Source: Verrucomicrobiota bacterium (GTDB lineage: Bacteria; Verrucomicrobiota; Verrucomicrobiia; Opitutales; Opitutaceae). From it: 64,000 bases of DNA. Position 1 is the stretch's first letter; the number at the start of each line of letters is the position of its first letter. The stretch covers positions 62,001 to 126,000 of the forward strand of contig JACTNC010000058.1 of the NCBI GenBank assembly GCA_014584295.1, written 5' to 3'. A program made the position numbers and the translations under genes. Shown here piece after piece: positions 1 to 8,787 of the stretch. Below the pieces are notes generated by a model that was not told the DNA's origin, made no database searches, and worked only from the letters and a program-made list of their open reading frames with translations.

Positions 1-2
1 CT

Positions 3-431
3 GTCATCGAAAGCGCTCACGCCATACTAGCCAATCTCGATCCCAGTGATGAAATGGCTTTCGCGCTCGCGCACGACAAACTTGCGAGCGTTCACCTTAA
101 CGACCAAAATGGTTTGAAATACGATCAGGATAAGAATTTCGGGTCGGTTAATCTGCGGGCAGCATTCAATCAGGTACTCGTACTTGAAGAAAATGGCTAC
201 GGGCGTCGCGGAGAGTTTGTCGGCCTCGATGTGAAAGCAATGCGCACACAGATGGGTGTCCCGGTCGTCAATCATCTGAAAAATACGCGTCGAATCTTTT
301 TGGATCTGGTAGAAAAGGCTCGCAGCTATGATCGCAAGCAGGTCTCAGAATATCGTGCAGCACGCGACTATGAGGGCCTCGAACTCTATACCATTCAACA
401 TTTGCTCTCTTCGAATAGCACGGCCCGCTAA
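3..431 (+). CDS. Xylose-isomerase-like TIM-barrel sugar isomerase, C-terminal part
   Basis: The reading frame is open from the left edge, so this is the last 142 codons of a gene that starts outside the window. The segment HLNDQ near residue 35 of the visible part, followed by a region rich in Asp/Asn (KYDQDKNFGS) and the phrase GEFVGLDVKAMRTQ, resembles the metal-binding C-terminal half of xylose isomerase and related sugar isomerases of the AP-endonuclease-2 TIM-barrel superfamily. Such enzymes interconvert aldoses and ketoses in the cytoplasm using divalent metals. It lies 48 bp upstream of a Gfo/Idh/MocA oxidoreductase in the same direction, a common pairing in sugar catabolism. The exact substrate cannot be told from this fragment. 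Confidence 0.7.
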   Translation, partial: VIESAHAILANLDPSDEMAFALAHDKLASVHLNDQNGLKYDQDKNFGSVNLRAAFNQVLVLEENGYGRRGEFVGLDVKAMRTQMGVPVVNHLKNTRRIFLDLVEKARSYDRKQVSEYRAARDYEGLELYTIQHLLSSNSTAR

Positions 432-479
432 GGAAAACGAGGGTATGCGACCAGGCACTGGCGCTGCAGGTATCCGACT

Positions 480-1637
480 ATGAAGCGAAAACTTCGTTTT
501 GGAATGATTGGCGGTGGCCGCGGTGCTTTTATTGGTTCCGTGCACCGAATCGCAGCCCTAATGGATGGCCAAGCGCAGCTCGTCGCTGGTGCCTTTTCCA
601 GCGACCCAGCCCGCTCCCGCGCCTCGGGGGCCGACCTCATGCTATCGCCGGACAGAGTCTACGACAACTATCGGGAGATGGCCGTCGCCGAGGCGGCATT
701 GCCCGTCGATCGGCGACTCGATTTTGTCGTGATTGTCACTCCCAATCATCAGCACTATCTACCGGCAAAACTATTTCTCGAATCGGGTTTCAACGTGGTT
801 TGTGACAAACCCGTCACCTTCAACCTTGCCGAGGCCCGCCGACTGCGAGAAACGGTCCGGAAGAGCGGAAAAGTTTTCGCCCTCACTCACAATTACACCG
901 GCACGGCCATGGTGAAGCAGGCGCGATTCCTGGTCCGCTCCGGCCGACTCGGAAAGATCAGAAAGGTTGTTGTTGAATACCCGCAAGGTTGGCTCGCGAG
1001 CCGCCTTGAAGCCAGCGGACAGAAGCAGGCTGAATGGCGTACTGACCCAAAGCGTAGCGGAGTCGCAGGCAGCATGGGTGATATTGGCACCCACGCGGAA
1101 AATCTCGTTCGATATGTCACCGGACTCCGCATCGCTGAACTGTGTGCAGATCTAACAAGCTTTGTCCCCGGGCGAAAACTTGATGACGATGGTAATGTTC
1201 TGCTCCGCTTCAAAGGAGGAGCCAAAGGGGTACTGATGGCCTCCCAGATTTGTGTGGGCGACGAAAATGGCTTCAATCTCCGTGTCTACGGAGATAAAGC
1301 CTCGCTGGAATGGCACCAAGAATATCCTGGTGATCTCGTCGTGAAATATCCGGATCGGCCGCGGGAACTTTGGCGCCATGGCAACGCTTATCTCGATCAG
1401 AAAGCTGCCAAGCTTGCCAGGGTTCCGCCGGGTCATCCTGAAGGCTATCTCGAGGCCTTCGCAAACACCTACAGAGAGATTTTCCGCGCCATCGCCGCCG
1501 ACGTCGAGGGTCACCGCCGGCCGCCCAGACTGGATTTTCCCACTATCGACGATGGCATCGATGGCATGCTCTTTATCGAAACTGTGGTGAAGTCCTCACG
1601 GCAGGGTGCCCGTTGGGTCAAATTCCCCGACCGCTAA
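480..1637 (+). CDS. Gfo/Idh/MocA-family NAD(P)-dependent oxidoreductase
   Basis: A 385-residue protein with the N-terminal Rossmann fold of the glucose-fructose oxidoreductase / inositol dehydrogenase family. The dinucleotide-binding glycines are in GMIGGGRGAFIG (residues about 8-19). CDKPVTFNLAEARRL carries the family EKP-type motif in the form DKP, with the conserved Lys. GSMGDIGTHAENL has the Asp-x-x-x-His pair used in catalysis. Length is normal for the family. The ATG at 480 follows a weak purine-rich stretch. It probably oxidises or epimerises a sugar or polyol and is likely co-transcribed with the isomerase upstream. The substrate is unknown. Confidence 0.9.
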   Translation: MKRKLRFGMIGGGRGAFIGSVHRIAALMDGQAQLVAGAFSSDPARSRASGADLMLSPDRVYDNYREMAVAEAALPVDRRLDFVVIVTPNHQHYLPAKLFLESGFNVVCDKPVTFNLAEARRLRETVRKSGKVFALTHNYTGTAMVKQARFLVRSGRLGKIRKVVVEYPQGWLASRLEASGQKQAEWRTDPKRSGVAGSMGDIGTHAENLVRYVTGLRIAELCADLTSFVPGRKLDDDGNVLLRFKGGAKGVLMASQICVGDENGFNLRVYGDKASLEWHQEYPGDLVVKYPDRPRELWRHGNAYLDQKAAKLARVPPGHPEGYLEAFANTYREIFRAIAADVEGHRRPPRLDFPTIDDGIDGMLFIETVVKSSRQGARWVKFPDR

Positions 1638-1751
1638 TCGGACTTTGTTTCCGGGGAAGTGGAGGGGCGCAAGACCAGCCCGGCTGCGCGCCCCGCCAAA
1701 GTTCGCCTGCCAGCGGATAAACGGCAAACACCTCGAGGAATTGCGACGATG

Positions 1752-1805
1752 TGACTAGTGATTGAGCCCTTAAGCGTAGCCCCGTGCCACCGGAACAGGC
1801 ATCAT
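1752..1805 (+). promoter_or_regulatory. Shared 30-bp motif plus -10 box, upstream of the sulfatase operon (site 1)
   Basis: Positions 1752-1781 match the recurring motif (TGAG at 1763-1766, GCGTAGCC ending at 1781). Exactly 18 bp later is CATCAT (1800-1805), at the place of a -10 hexamer. The same arrangement occurs at five other transcription-unit starts in this window. The start codon of the sulfatase is 54 bp downstream. Reading it as an activator-dependent promoter is inference from conservation and fixed spacing. Confidence 0.6.
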
Positions 1806-1859
1806 CAGGCTGACGTAAGCTGTCACCCGTAGCGCCAGTCATTCCCACGCCTCTCATTC

Positions 1860-3473
1860 ATGATTTTGTCGTCCAAATCCGCCCCCTTGGTCGCTTTGGT
1901 CGCTCTCGCTCATCCATGGATGATGTCGGCGGAGCCTTCGGTCGGTCGCCCACCCAACATCGTCCTCATTCTCGCCGACGACATGGGCTGGTCCGATCTC
2001 GGCTGCTATGGCGGGGAGATTCCAACTCCGAATCTCGACCAGTTGGCAACGGATGGGCTGCGCTTCACGCAGTTTTATAACAACTCCGTCTGCGGCCCCT
2101 CTCGAGCATCGCTTCTCACCGGCCTATATGCGCAACGTATCGGCCACACCGGGCGGCATTGGAACCAACCAACGGACTACACCTGCTGCCTGACATTCGG
2201 CGAAGCGCTGCAGCGCGCCGGCTACCACACAATGATGGTCGGCAAGTGGCAGGACCCCGATCTGGCCGTCCGCCGTGGCTTCGACCGCTACTTCGGCCCG
2301 ATGACCCGCGGCATGATCAGCTATTACGACGAGGTGCAGGCCAACCCGTTCTACCTCGACGATCATCGCGTGTCGTTGCCGGAAGATTTCTATCTGACCG
2401 ACGCTCTGACCGACTACGCGCTCGATTTTTTGCGCGAGGCTGCCACCCAGCCCAAGGGCGAGCGAAAGCCGTTCCTGCTTTATTTTGCCCATATCGCGCC
2501 CCATTGGCCGCTGCATGCGCGCGAATCGGAAATCGCCCCCCATCGCGCGCGTTACCAAGCCCACGGCTGGGACGATTGGCGTAAACGCCGTTTCGAAAGG
2601 CAACAGGCGCTCGGCCTCCTGCAGGCCGACTGGTCGCTTTCTCCACGACTGCCAGACCTGCCTTATTGGGAAGACGCCCCTGCCCGCGCCTGGCAGGCAG
2701 AACGCATGGCGGTCTATGCAGCGCAGTTCGAATCCATCGACCGGAGCGCGGGCCGCCTCCTCGCGGCCCTCGACGCCATGGGTGAGCGGGAAAATACCCT
2801 CGTCATCTTCCTTTCCGACAATGGCGCCGCCCATGACGGTGGCATGCATCCAACGGATGCGATGTTTGGCTTCGCTCCGGGCGCCGCTTTCAACCATACT
2901 TGGCGGCTGAACGGTCGGCCTGTCCGGCCCGGCAGCGGCCCCGACAATCTTCCCGGGCCGGCGGACACCTTCTTTTCCTACGGCCCCGCCTGGGCAATGG
3001 TCAGCGACACCCCTTTCCGCGACCTCAAGCTCACGGGATATGAGGGCGGCATCCGTACCCCACTCATCGCCCGCTGGCCCGCGGTCATCACGCGCCACGG
3101 CGCCCTGACCGACGAAGTCGGCCATGTCATCGACCTGCTTCCCACCTTCCTCGATCTGGCGGGCGCCTCTTATCCGACGGAACTCGGCGGACGCCATCCG
3201 TTGCCGCCCGACGGACGCAGCTTGGCGCCCGTGTTTCGCGGTACCGGCCGCCCCCCGCCGGAATTTCTTGCCTGGCGCGTGCCCCGGCACCGCGCTTTGC
3301 GCATGGGCGACTGGAAGATCGTCGGCGCGGATGACGACGGACCGTGGCAGCTTTTTAACCTGGCCGCAGACGGCACGGAGACAACCGACGTGGCGGCGCA
3401 ATATCCGCGCGTCGTTGCCCGCCTCGCCGCCCGCTGGCAACAGTGGGAAGTCGACACCTCCGCCCGACCCTAA
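1860..3473 (+). CDS. Secreted Cys-type sulfatase
   Basis: A 537-residue arylsulfatase-family enzyme. The N-terminus has a hydrophobic signal-like segment ending near MMSAEP, then the metal-binding start of the fold (LILADDMGW). The sulfatase signature CGPSR places the catalytic cysteine at about residue 78; it must be converted to formylglycine by a maturase encoded elsewhere. Further conserved elements are VGKW, the second metal site IFLSDNGA and the GGIRTPLIARWP segment. It should remove sulfate esters from a glycan outside the cytoplasm. It is the first gene of an operon with a transporter and catabolic enzymes, preceded by the shared promoter motif. Desulfation is therefore probably the first step of this pathway. 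Confidence 0.93.
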   Translation: MILSSKSAPLVALVALAHPWMMSAEPSVGRPPNIVLILADDMGWSDLGCYGGEIPTPNLDQLATDGLRFTQFYNNSVCGPSRASLLTGLYAQRIGHTGRHWNQPTDYTCCLTFGEALQRAGYHTMMVGKWQDPDLAVRRGFDRYFGPMTRGMISYYDEVQANPFYLDDHRVSLPEDFYLTDALTDYALDFLREAATQPKGERKPFLLYFAHIAPHWPLHARESEIAPHRARYQAHGWDDWRKRRFERQQALGLLQADWSLSPRLPDLPYWEDAPARAWQAERMAVYAAQFESIDRSAGRLLAALDAMGERENTLVIFLSDNGAAHDGGMHPTDAMFGFAPGAAFNHTWRLNGRPVRPGSGPDNLPGPADTFFSYGPAWAMVSDTPFRDLKLTGYEGGIRTPLIARWPAVITRHGALTDEVGHVIDLLPTFLDLAGASYPTELGGRHPLPPDGRSLAPVFRGTGRPPPEFLAWRVPRHRALRMGDWKIVGADDDGPWQLFNLAADGTETTDVAAQYPRVVARLAARWQQWEVDTSARP

Positions 3474-3553
3474 ATGCCGGTTTTCCGGCTGCCCCACGCT
3501 TGACCTCTTCCTTTCCAGCGACCCCACCGGTTCCCGGCTCCAACCGGTCCGCC

Positions 3554-4753
3554 ATGCTACTCGTCGCCTTTATGTGGGGCGCCTACTTCCTGAACTACTG
3601 CGACCGTCAGGCGGTGTTCGCCATGTTCCCCGTGCTGAAAACGGATCTCCACCTGACCGATACGCAGTTGGGCCTGACCGGGTCGATTTTCCTCTGGGTC
3701 TACGGCATCGGCTGCCCGCTCGCCGGTCAGATCGCGGATCGGCTTTCAAAGCGGATGCTTGTTGTCTGCAGCCTGGCTGTATGGAGTCTTGTCACGATCG
3801 GAACCGGCTTTGCGAACTCCGCCTTCATGCTGCTCACCCTTCGCGCAGCCATGGGCGTCTCGGAAAGTCTCTACATGCCTGCGGCTATCGCGCTCACCGC
3901 TAACGCGCACCCCCCGGACAAGCGGTCACGCGCGATCGCCGTGCTGACCACCGCCCAGATCATCGGCACGGTGGGCGGTGCTTGGTTCGGTGGATGGATG
4001 GCACAGCGCGGCCAGTGGCGGGGAGCCTTTCTCTTCCTCGGCGCCGCCGGCTTGATCTACGCAGGTCCCTATTTTCTGTTTCTGCGTGGCATGCGAGAGG
4101 ATGCCCAGGTGGAAACCAAGAAATCCAGCGGCGGCTTGGCCCTGCTACCCCTACTAAGGGTGCCGACGTACCTCGTGCTGTGCCTGGCGTTTCCCATCTT
4201 TGTCTTCGGCCTGTGGCTGCTCTACGGGTGGCTCCCGACCTTCCTCCACGACAAGTTCGTGCTAGACCTCGCCGACGCAGCATTCACTGCCACCGCCTAT
4301 CTGCAGGGTGCGACCCTCATTGGTATGCTTGGGGGTGGAGTCCTCGCCGACCGGCTCTATCGCCGTACCACTGCGGCCCGCTTGTGGCTGCTAGCCGCCA
4401 GCCTGATGCTCTGCGCTCCTTGCCTGCATGCGCTCGGGAGCAGCGACTCGCTCTCTGCCACGCGCCTAGCTGCTGCCGGCTTCGGTCTCTTCAGCGGCTT
4501 CCTGATGGGTAACATTTTTCCCGCCGCGTTCGAGATCGTCCCGTCCGACACCCGCGCGTCTGCGGTCGGTCTCCTCAATTTCTGCGGCGCCCTCGTGTCC
4601 GGCTTCGCCCCCCTGCTCGGGGGCATGTGGAAGCGCACCATCGGCATTGAGGCCCTGCTGTCCGCCACTGCCGGCGCCTACCTGATCGGCGCGATTCTGG
4701 TCATTCTGGCTATCCGGCGGTTCTTCCCACGAGATTACGCTAACATCCACTGA
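3554..4753 (+). CDS. MFS transporter (anion/sugar type)
   Basis: A 12-helix major facilitator protein of about 400 residues. The first helix starts at MLLVAFMWGAYFLNY and is followed by the typical short DRQ. The loop between helices 2 and 3 contains GQIADRLSKR, the MFS signature. The same frame is open upstream to GTG 3443, which would overlap the sulfatase end, and includes a TTG at 3500. I use the first ATG because the upstream codons encode a Pro/Ser-rich stretch unlike an MFS N-terminus, but a slightly longer protein is possible. It lies between the sulfatase and the M81 gene (8-bp gap), so it probably imports the product of the secreted enzymes. Confidence 0.88.
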   Translation: MLLVAFMWGAYFLNYCDRQAVFAMFPVLKTDLHLTDTQLGLTGSIFLWVYGIGCPLAGQIADRLSKRMLVVCSLAVWSLVTIGTGFANSAFMLLTLRAAMGVSESLYMPAAIALTANAHPPDKRSRAIAVLTTAQIIGTVGGAWFGGWMAQRGQWRGAFLFLGAAGLIYAGPYFLFLRGMREDAQVETKKSSGGLALLPLLRVPTYLVLCLAFPIFVFGLWLLYGWLPTFLHDKFVLDLADAAFTATAYLQGATLIGMLGGGVLADRLYRRTTAARLWLLAASLMLCAPCLHALGSSDSLSATRLAAAGFGLFSGFLMGNIFPAAFEIVPSDTRASAVGLLNFCGALVSGFAPLLGGMWKRTIGIEALLSATAGAYLIGAILVILAIRRFFPRDYANIH

Positions 4754-4761
4754 CCCGACCC

Positions 4762-6276
4762 ATGCCCAAGATCCTCATCGCCGAATGCAAACAGGAGGTC
4801 TCGACCTTCAACCCCCACCTCAGCGGACTCGACGACTTCGGCCTGCGCCGGGGCGAGGAGATGCTGCGCTTCCACCGTTCTGTCCGGCACGAAGTGGGCG
4901 GCGCGCTGAGCGTGTTCGACGCCGCGCCCGGCTTCGAAGCGGTGCCTGCCTACAGCGCCTTCCTTATCACCTCCGGGGGTACCCTCGCGGCCCGCGCTTG
5001 GGAACAGATCGCCGGTGAATTCCTCGCCGCCATCCGGGCCGCGCCGAAGGTGGACGGTGTCTACTTCTGCATGCACGGGGCCATGGCCAGCGAACGCGAG
5101 CTGGATCCTGAAGGCTACCTCCTTGCCGAGTCCCGCAAGATCTTGGGTGAAGAGGTGCCGATCGTCCTCTCGCTCGATCTGCACGGCATCTGCACCGACC
5201 GGATGCTAGCACACAGTGACGCTGTCGTCGCTTATCATACCTATCCACACGTCGATTTCTTTGAGACCGGGCAACGCGCTGCCCGCCTTCTGTTGCGGCT
5301 TATGGCCGGCGAGGTCCGGCCCGTGACTGCCAAAGTTCCGATCCCCGCGCTGGTCCGCGGCGATGAACTCATCACTGCCACCGGCCTTTTCGGCCGTTCC
5401 ATCCGCGCCGCGCAGGCGGTCGAGGCGGGCCCCGGAGGACTTTCCGCCGGCATGTTCATCGGCAATCCATTCACCGACGTCCCGGAATTGCAAAGTTACA
5501 GCTTCGTCGTCACCGAAAACGATCCGGGGTTGGCAGAACGCGAGGCCATCCGGATTGCAACGGAATTCTGGGCCAATCATGAAAAGATGCAGGTGCCGCT
5601 CGTTGGTTTGGAGGACATGACGCGACTCGCGGCGGAGAATGCAAAAGGCACCGTGGTGTTGGTGGATGCGGCCGACGCCACCAGCTCCGGCGCCTCGGGC
5701 GACAGCAACACGATCCTGCGTCAGCTTGTGACGGCGGGTTACCGCGGCCGCACCCTGCTGCCCATCGTCGATTCCGCCGCGGTCAGCCAGGCGTTCGCCG
5801 CCGGCATCGGCGCGACCATCCGCACGACGCTCGGCGGCACGCTCGATCCCACCCGTTTCGCGCCGCTGCCACTCGTCGCGCAGGTGCGGATGCTCTCCGA
5901 CGGAAACTTCCTCAGCGAGTCCTTCGGCGAAGTCTGGCGCTCCGGCCCGACCGCCGTGCTCGAGTCCGGCAATTTCACCATCGTGGCGACGAGCCGCGCG
6001 GTGAGCCTGTACGACCGGGCCCTTTTCCTGGCGCACGGCCAGGATCCGAAAAGATTCGACGCCGTGGTGGTCAAGTCACCGCACTGCGAGCATCACATGT
6101 ATGCCGCCTGGTGCGCACGCCTGATAAACGTGGATGCCCCTGGCTCCGCCAGCGCAAACCTCCGGCGCCTCGGCCATATGCGCTGCCCACGCCCAATATT
6201 CCCACTCGACGAAGCAGTTTCGTTCGTTCCTAAGGCTCGGTTATTCCAGCGGCAGTTTCGCCGCACATCCAATTAA
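4762..6276 (+). CDS. M81-family metallopeptidase, microcystinase C (MlrC)-like
   Basis: A 504-residue protein with the start typical of the MlrC family (KILIAECKQEVSTFNP) and the motif FCMHGAMASE, whose His and acidic neighbours belong to the zinc site. SLDLHG and VAYHTYPHVDFFETG follow in the expected order, and the C-terminal domain ends with the normal RPIFPLD segment. MlrC itself cleaves linearised microcystin peptides, but most homologs sit in sugar or amino-acid catabolic operons and act on unknown amide substrates. Here it lies 8 bp after the transporter and 6 bp before the enolase-superfamily gene, clearly in an operon. No signal peptide is visible, so it is cytoplasmic. Confidence 0.9.
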   Translation: MPKILIAECKQEVSTFNPHLSGLDDFGLRRGEEMLRFHRSVRHEVGGALSVFDAAPGFEAVPAYSAFLITSGGTLAARAWEQIAGEFLAAIRAAPKVDGVYFCMHGAMASERELDPEGYLLAESRKILGEEVPIVLSLDLHGICTDRMLAHSDAVVAYHTYPHVDFFETGQRAARLLLRLMAGEVRPVTAKVPIPALVRGDELITATGLFGRSIRAAQAVEAGPGGLSAGMFIGNPFTDVPELQSYSFVVTENDPGLAEREAIRIATEFWANHEKMQVPLVGLEDMTRLAAENAKGTVVLVDAADATSSGASGDSNTILRQLVTAGYRGRTLLPIVDSAAVSQAFAAGIGATIRTTLGGTLDPTRFAPLPLVAQVRMLSDGNFLSESFGEVWRSGPTAVLESGNFTIVATSRAVSLYDRALFLAHGQDPKRFDAVVVKSPHCEHHMYAAWCARLINVDAPGSASANLRRLGHMRCPRPIFPLDEAVSFVPKARLFQRQFRRTSN

Positions 6277-6282
6277 CCAACC

Positions 6283-7416
6283 ATGAAGATCCGTGAAATC
6301 CGATGTGCTGGCCTGCGCGGCGCGACTCCCGAAGGCGGGTGGAGCAACGAGCTCCGGCCCGAGGACTGCGTCCACACGCTCGTGGCCGTGCACACCGACG
6401 AAGGCGTCACCGGCCTCGGCAGCGTGTTCACCAACGACGGCTTGGTGCGGGCCGCGCTCGCGGTGCTCGAGCCGCTTTACCACGGGGAAAACCCGCTGGA
6501 ACCGGAGCGCGTCAGCGAAAAGCTGCACCAGCACATGTTCTGGCTCGGACGCGGCGGCTCGATCACCCACGCCATCAGCGGCATCGATATCGCGTTATGG
6601 GACATTCTGGGCCAGGTCACCGGCCAACCCGTGGGCCGCCTGCTCGGCGGCCGCTACCGCGAACGGGTGCAACCCTACGCCTCCTTGCTGATGGATGAGC
6701 CCGCCAAGCTCCGTGACCACCTGCTGCAGGTGAGGGCCCAGGGATTCCGCGCCTTCAAGATCGGCTGGGGGCCGTTCGGCCGCTGCAGCGCCGCGACTGA
6801 TCGCGCCATCGTAAAGGCCGCCCGGGAGGCTGTCGGACCTGACTCGCGCCTCATGGTCGACGCCGGTGGCAGCGACGCCCACTGGACCAACGGTTACAAG
6901 TGGGCAATCAATACCGCGCGCATGCTGGCCGAATACGATGTCCATTGGTTCGAGGAGGCACTCAATCCTGACGCCTTGGAAGACTATGTTAAGCTGCGTG
7001 AACATTCGCCAGTCTCGATTTCAGGCGGCGAAACGCTGACCCGGCGCCAGTCATTCCGTCCTTGGCTCGAACAAGGGGCGTTCGACATCATCCAGCCCGA
7101 TGTCACCAAGGTCGGCGGCATCAGCGAGGAACGCGCCATCGCTTGGTATGCCCAGGAGCACGGCATCCGTTTTATTCCCCACGGCTGGAACACGACAGTC
7201 GGCCTCGCAGCCGATCTTCATCTCGCCTCCGCTTTTCCCGGAACCGACTGGGTCGAGTACCTGACAGGCTCTCCGTTCATCGACGATATCACCGCGGGCG
7301 GCTGGCCACTCGACTCCGACGGCATGCTGGCGATCCCTTCCAAACCCGGTCTCGGCATCAGCCTGGATCCTGACGCACTGAAGAAATACACCCGCGGTGA
7401 AAAGCTGCTCGAATGA
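6283..7416 (+). CDS. Mandelate racemase / muconate lactonizing enzyme family sugar-acid dehydratase
   Basis: A 377-residue enolase-superfamily enzyme. The capping-domain N-terminus (MKIREIRCAG) is followed by a barrel with FKIGWG (active-site Lys), three metal ligands in LMVDAGGSD, HWFEEALNPD and ISGGETLT, an Asp in IIQPDVTKVGG, and the general base His in FIPHGWN. These are the residues of the mandelate racemase subgroup, which abstracts a proton alpha to a carboxylate; many members dehydrate aldonic acids. Only 6 bp separate it from the M81 gene. The operon context suggests it works on a sugar acid released from the sulfated glycan. Exact substrate unknown. Confidence 0.92.
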   Translation: MKIREIRCAGLRGATPEGGWSNELRPEDCVHTLVAVHTDEGVTGLGSVFTNDGLVRAALAVLEPLYHGENPLEPERVSEKLHQHMFWLGRGGSITHAISGIDIALWDILGQVTGQPVGRLLGGRYRERVQPYASLLMDEPAKLRDHLLQVRAQGFRAFKIGWGPFGRCSAATDRAIVKAAREAVGPDSRLMVDAGGSDAHWTNGYKWAINTARMLAEYDVHWFEEALNPDALEDYVKLREHSPVSISGGETLTRRQSFRPWLEQGAFDIIQPDVTKVGGISEERAIAWYAQEHGIRFIPHGWNTTVGLAADLHLASAFPGTDWVEYLTGSPFIDDITAGGWPLDSDGMLAIPSKPGLGISLDPDALKKYTRGEKLLE

Positions 7417-7461
7417 GTTTTCGTAGGTGAACGCCCGCGTCTCCCCCATCTATCCCCGCCG

Positions 7462-8673
7462 ATGAAATCCTCCTCGCTCGTCCGCCTCCTCCCTCTCCTC
7501 GCGCTGCCTGCCGGCCTTTGCGCCGCGATCGATCCCTACCCGCTGTACGGCGACCATCGCATCAAGTTTCCCGACGTCCCGGGTTACTACACGCTCAAAT
7601 GCGACTTCCACATCCACACGATTTTCTCCGACGGCAAAGTGTGGCCCAATATGCGAGTCGAGGAGGCGGTCCGCGAAGGCCTCGACGCCATCGCCATCAC
7701 GGATCATCTAGAATGGAACCCGCACCGCGCGGATGTTCCGTTTTCCGACCAGAACCGAAGCTATGACATCGCGGTCAAGGCGATCGAGGGCCGACCGCTG
7801 ATCGTGCTCCGGGCAGCCGAGATCACGCGCCGCATGCCGCCCGAGAAGGATGAGCCGGGCCACCTCAACGCGCTCTTCCTCCAGGATGCCAACAAGCTGA
7901 AGCAGGACGACGTGGTCGATGTGCTGAGAGAGGCCAAGCGCCAGGGCGCGTTCGTCACGTGGAATCATCCGAGCTGGCTGCGGCAGACCCCGGACGGCAT
8001 CGCGCGGGTCACCCCGTTGCACCAGCGCCTGCTCGAGGAGAATCTCATCCAGGGCATCGAGGTCGTGAACAGCAACGAATACTCCGCCGAGTCGCTGCAG
8101 ATCGCCCTCGACCGCAATCTCGCGATCGTCGGCTGCTCGGACATCCACGCTCCGATCGAGTGGTTCTATCCGGGCGAGGAATCGCCGCACCGGCCGATCA
8201 CCTTCGTCTTCGCCAAGGAGAAGACCGAAACCGCACTCAAGGAGGCGCTTCTCGCCCGCCGCACCGTAGTCTGGTGGAAGAACAGTCTCATCGGACGCGC
8301 GGACAACCTCCTTCCGCTACTGCAGGCCTCGATCACCGCAAAAAGCGAGGGCTACGAATGGGAAACCAGCACGTTCTCCTATCTGCCAAAAACCACAGTA
8401 CTCAACGTGCGGCTCTACAACGCGACTGATGCCGCTTTCATCCTGCGCAATATCAGCGGCTACGGCATGCATAACCAGACCGACATCTTTATACTGCCCG
8501 CCCACGGCAATATCCCGCTCCAATTCAAGCTGCTCCAGAAACTTCCGGAGGCCGTCCTGAAACTTGAGGTGTTGAACGCCCTCACCGCGCCAGATAAGCA
8601 CGCCGTCGTCGAGTTCGCCGTCAGCGCCCGGCCCGACGATCCCGCCGCGGTGAAGAAGGACCGCTCGCCGTAA
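7462..8673 (+). CDS. Secreted PHP-domain phosphoesterase-like protein
   Basis: A 403-residue protein with an N-terminal signal sequence (SSLVRLLPLLALPAGLCAA). The PHP metal-binding motifs follow: CDFHIHTIFSDG, AITDHLEWNPH, the Glu in RAAEITRR, WNHPSW, and GCSDIH near residue 230. The first 260 residues form the PHP fold. The rest (about 270-403) looks like a beta-sandwich of unknown role. PHP proteins hydrolyse phosphoesters with a trinuclear metal centre, but exported members near glycan operons are poorly characterised. It is the last gene of the sulfatase operon (45-bp gap) and converges on the minus-strand block. Confidence 0.85.
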   Translation: MKSSSLVRLLPLLALPAGLCAAIDPYPLYGDHRIKFPDVPGYYTLKCDFHIHTIFSDGKVWPNMRVEEAVREGLDAIAITDHLEWNPHRADVPFSDQNRSYDIAVKAIEGRPLIVLRAAEITRRMPPEKDEPGHLNALFLQDANKLKQDDVVDVLREAKRQGAFVTWNHPSWLRQTPDGIARVTPLHQRLLEENLIQGIEVVNSNEYSAESLQIALDRNLAIVGCSDIHAPIEWFYPGEESPHRPITFVFAKEKTETALKEALLARRTVVWWKNSLIGRADNLLPLLQASITAKSEGYEWETSTFSYLPKTTVLNVRLYNATDAAFILRNISGYGMHNQTDIFILPAHGNIPLQFKLLQKLPEAVLKLEVLNALTAPDKHAVVEFAVSARPDDPAAVKKDRSP

Positions 8674-8787
8674 CGAATCCCGCAACCCGCGTATCACGCG
8701 GATGAACGCAGCCCCTGGAGCGGCAGCAAGGGCTCATCGCCGGCGGCAGCCATGACACGCCCCGGATCAAGGAGAAGGATACCAAGG

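Noticed and set aside
2124-3527. Long antisense frame (467 codons) over the sulfatase gene
   Set aside because: It is a GC-rich mirror frame of a well-supported sulfatase; the translation shows no domain.
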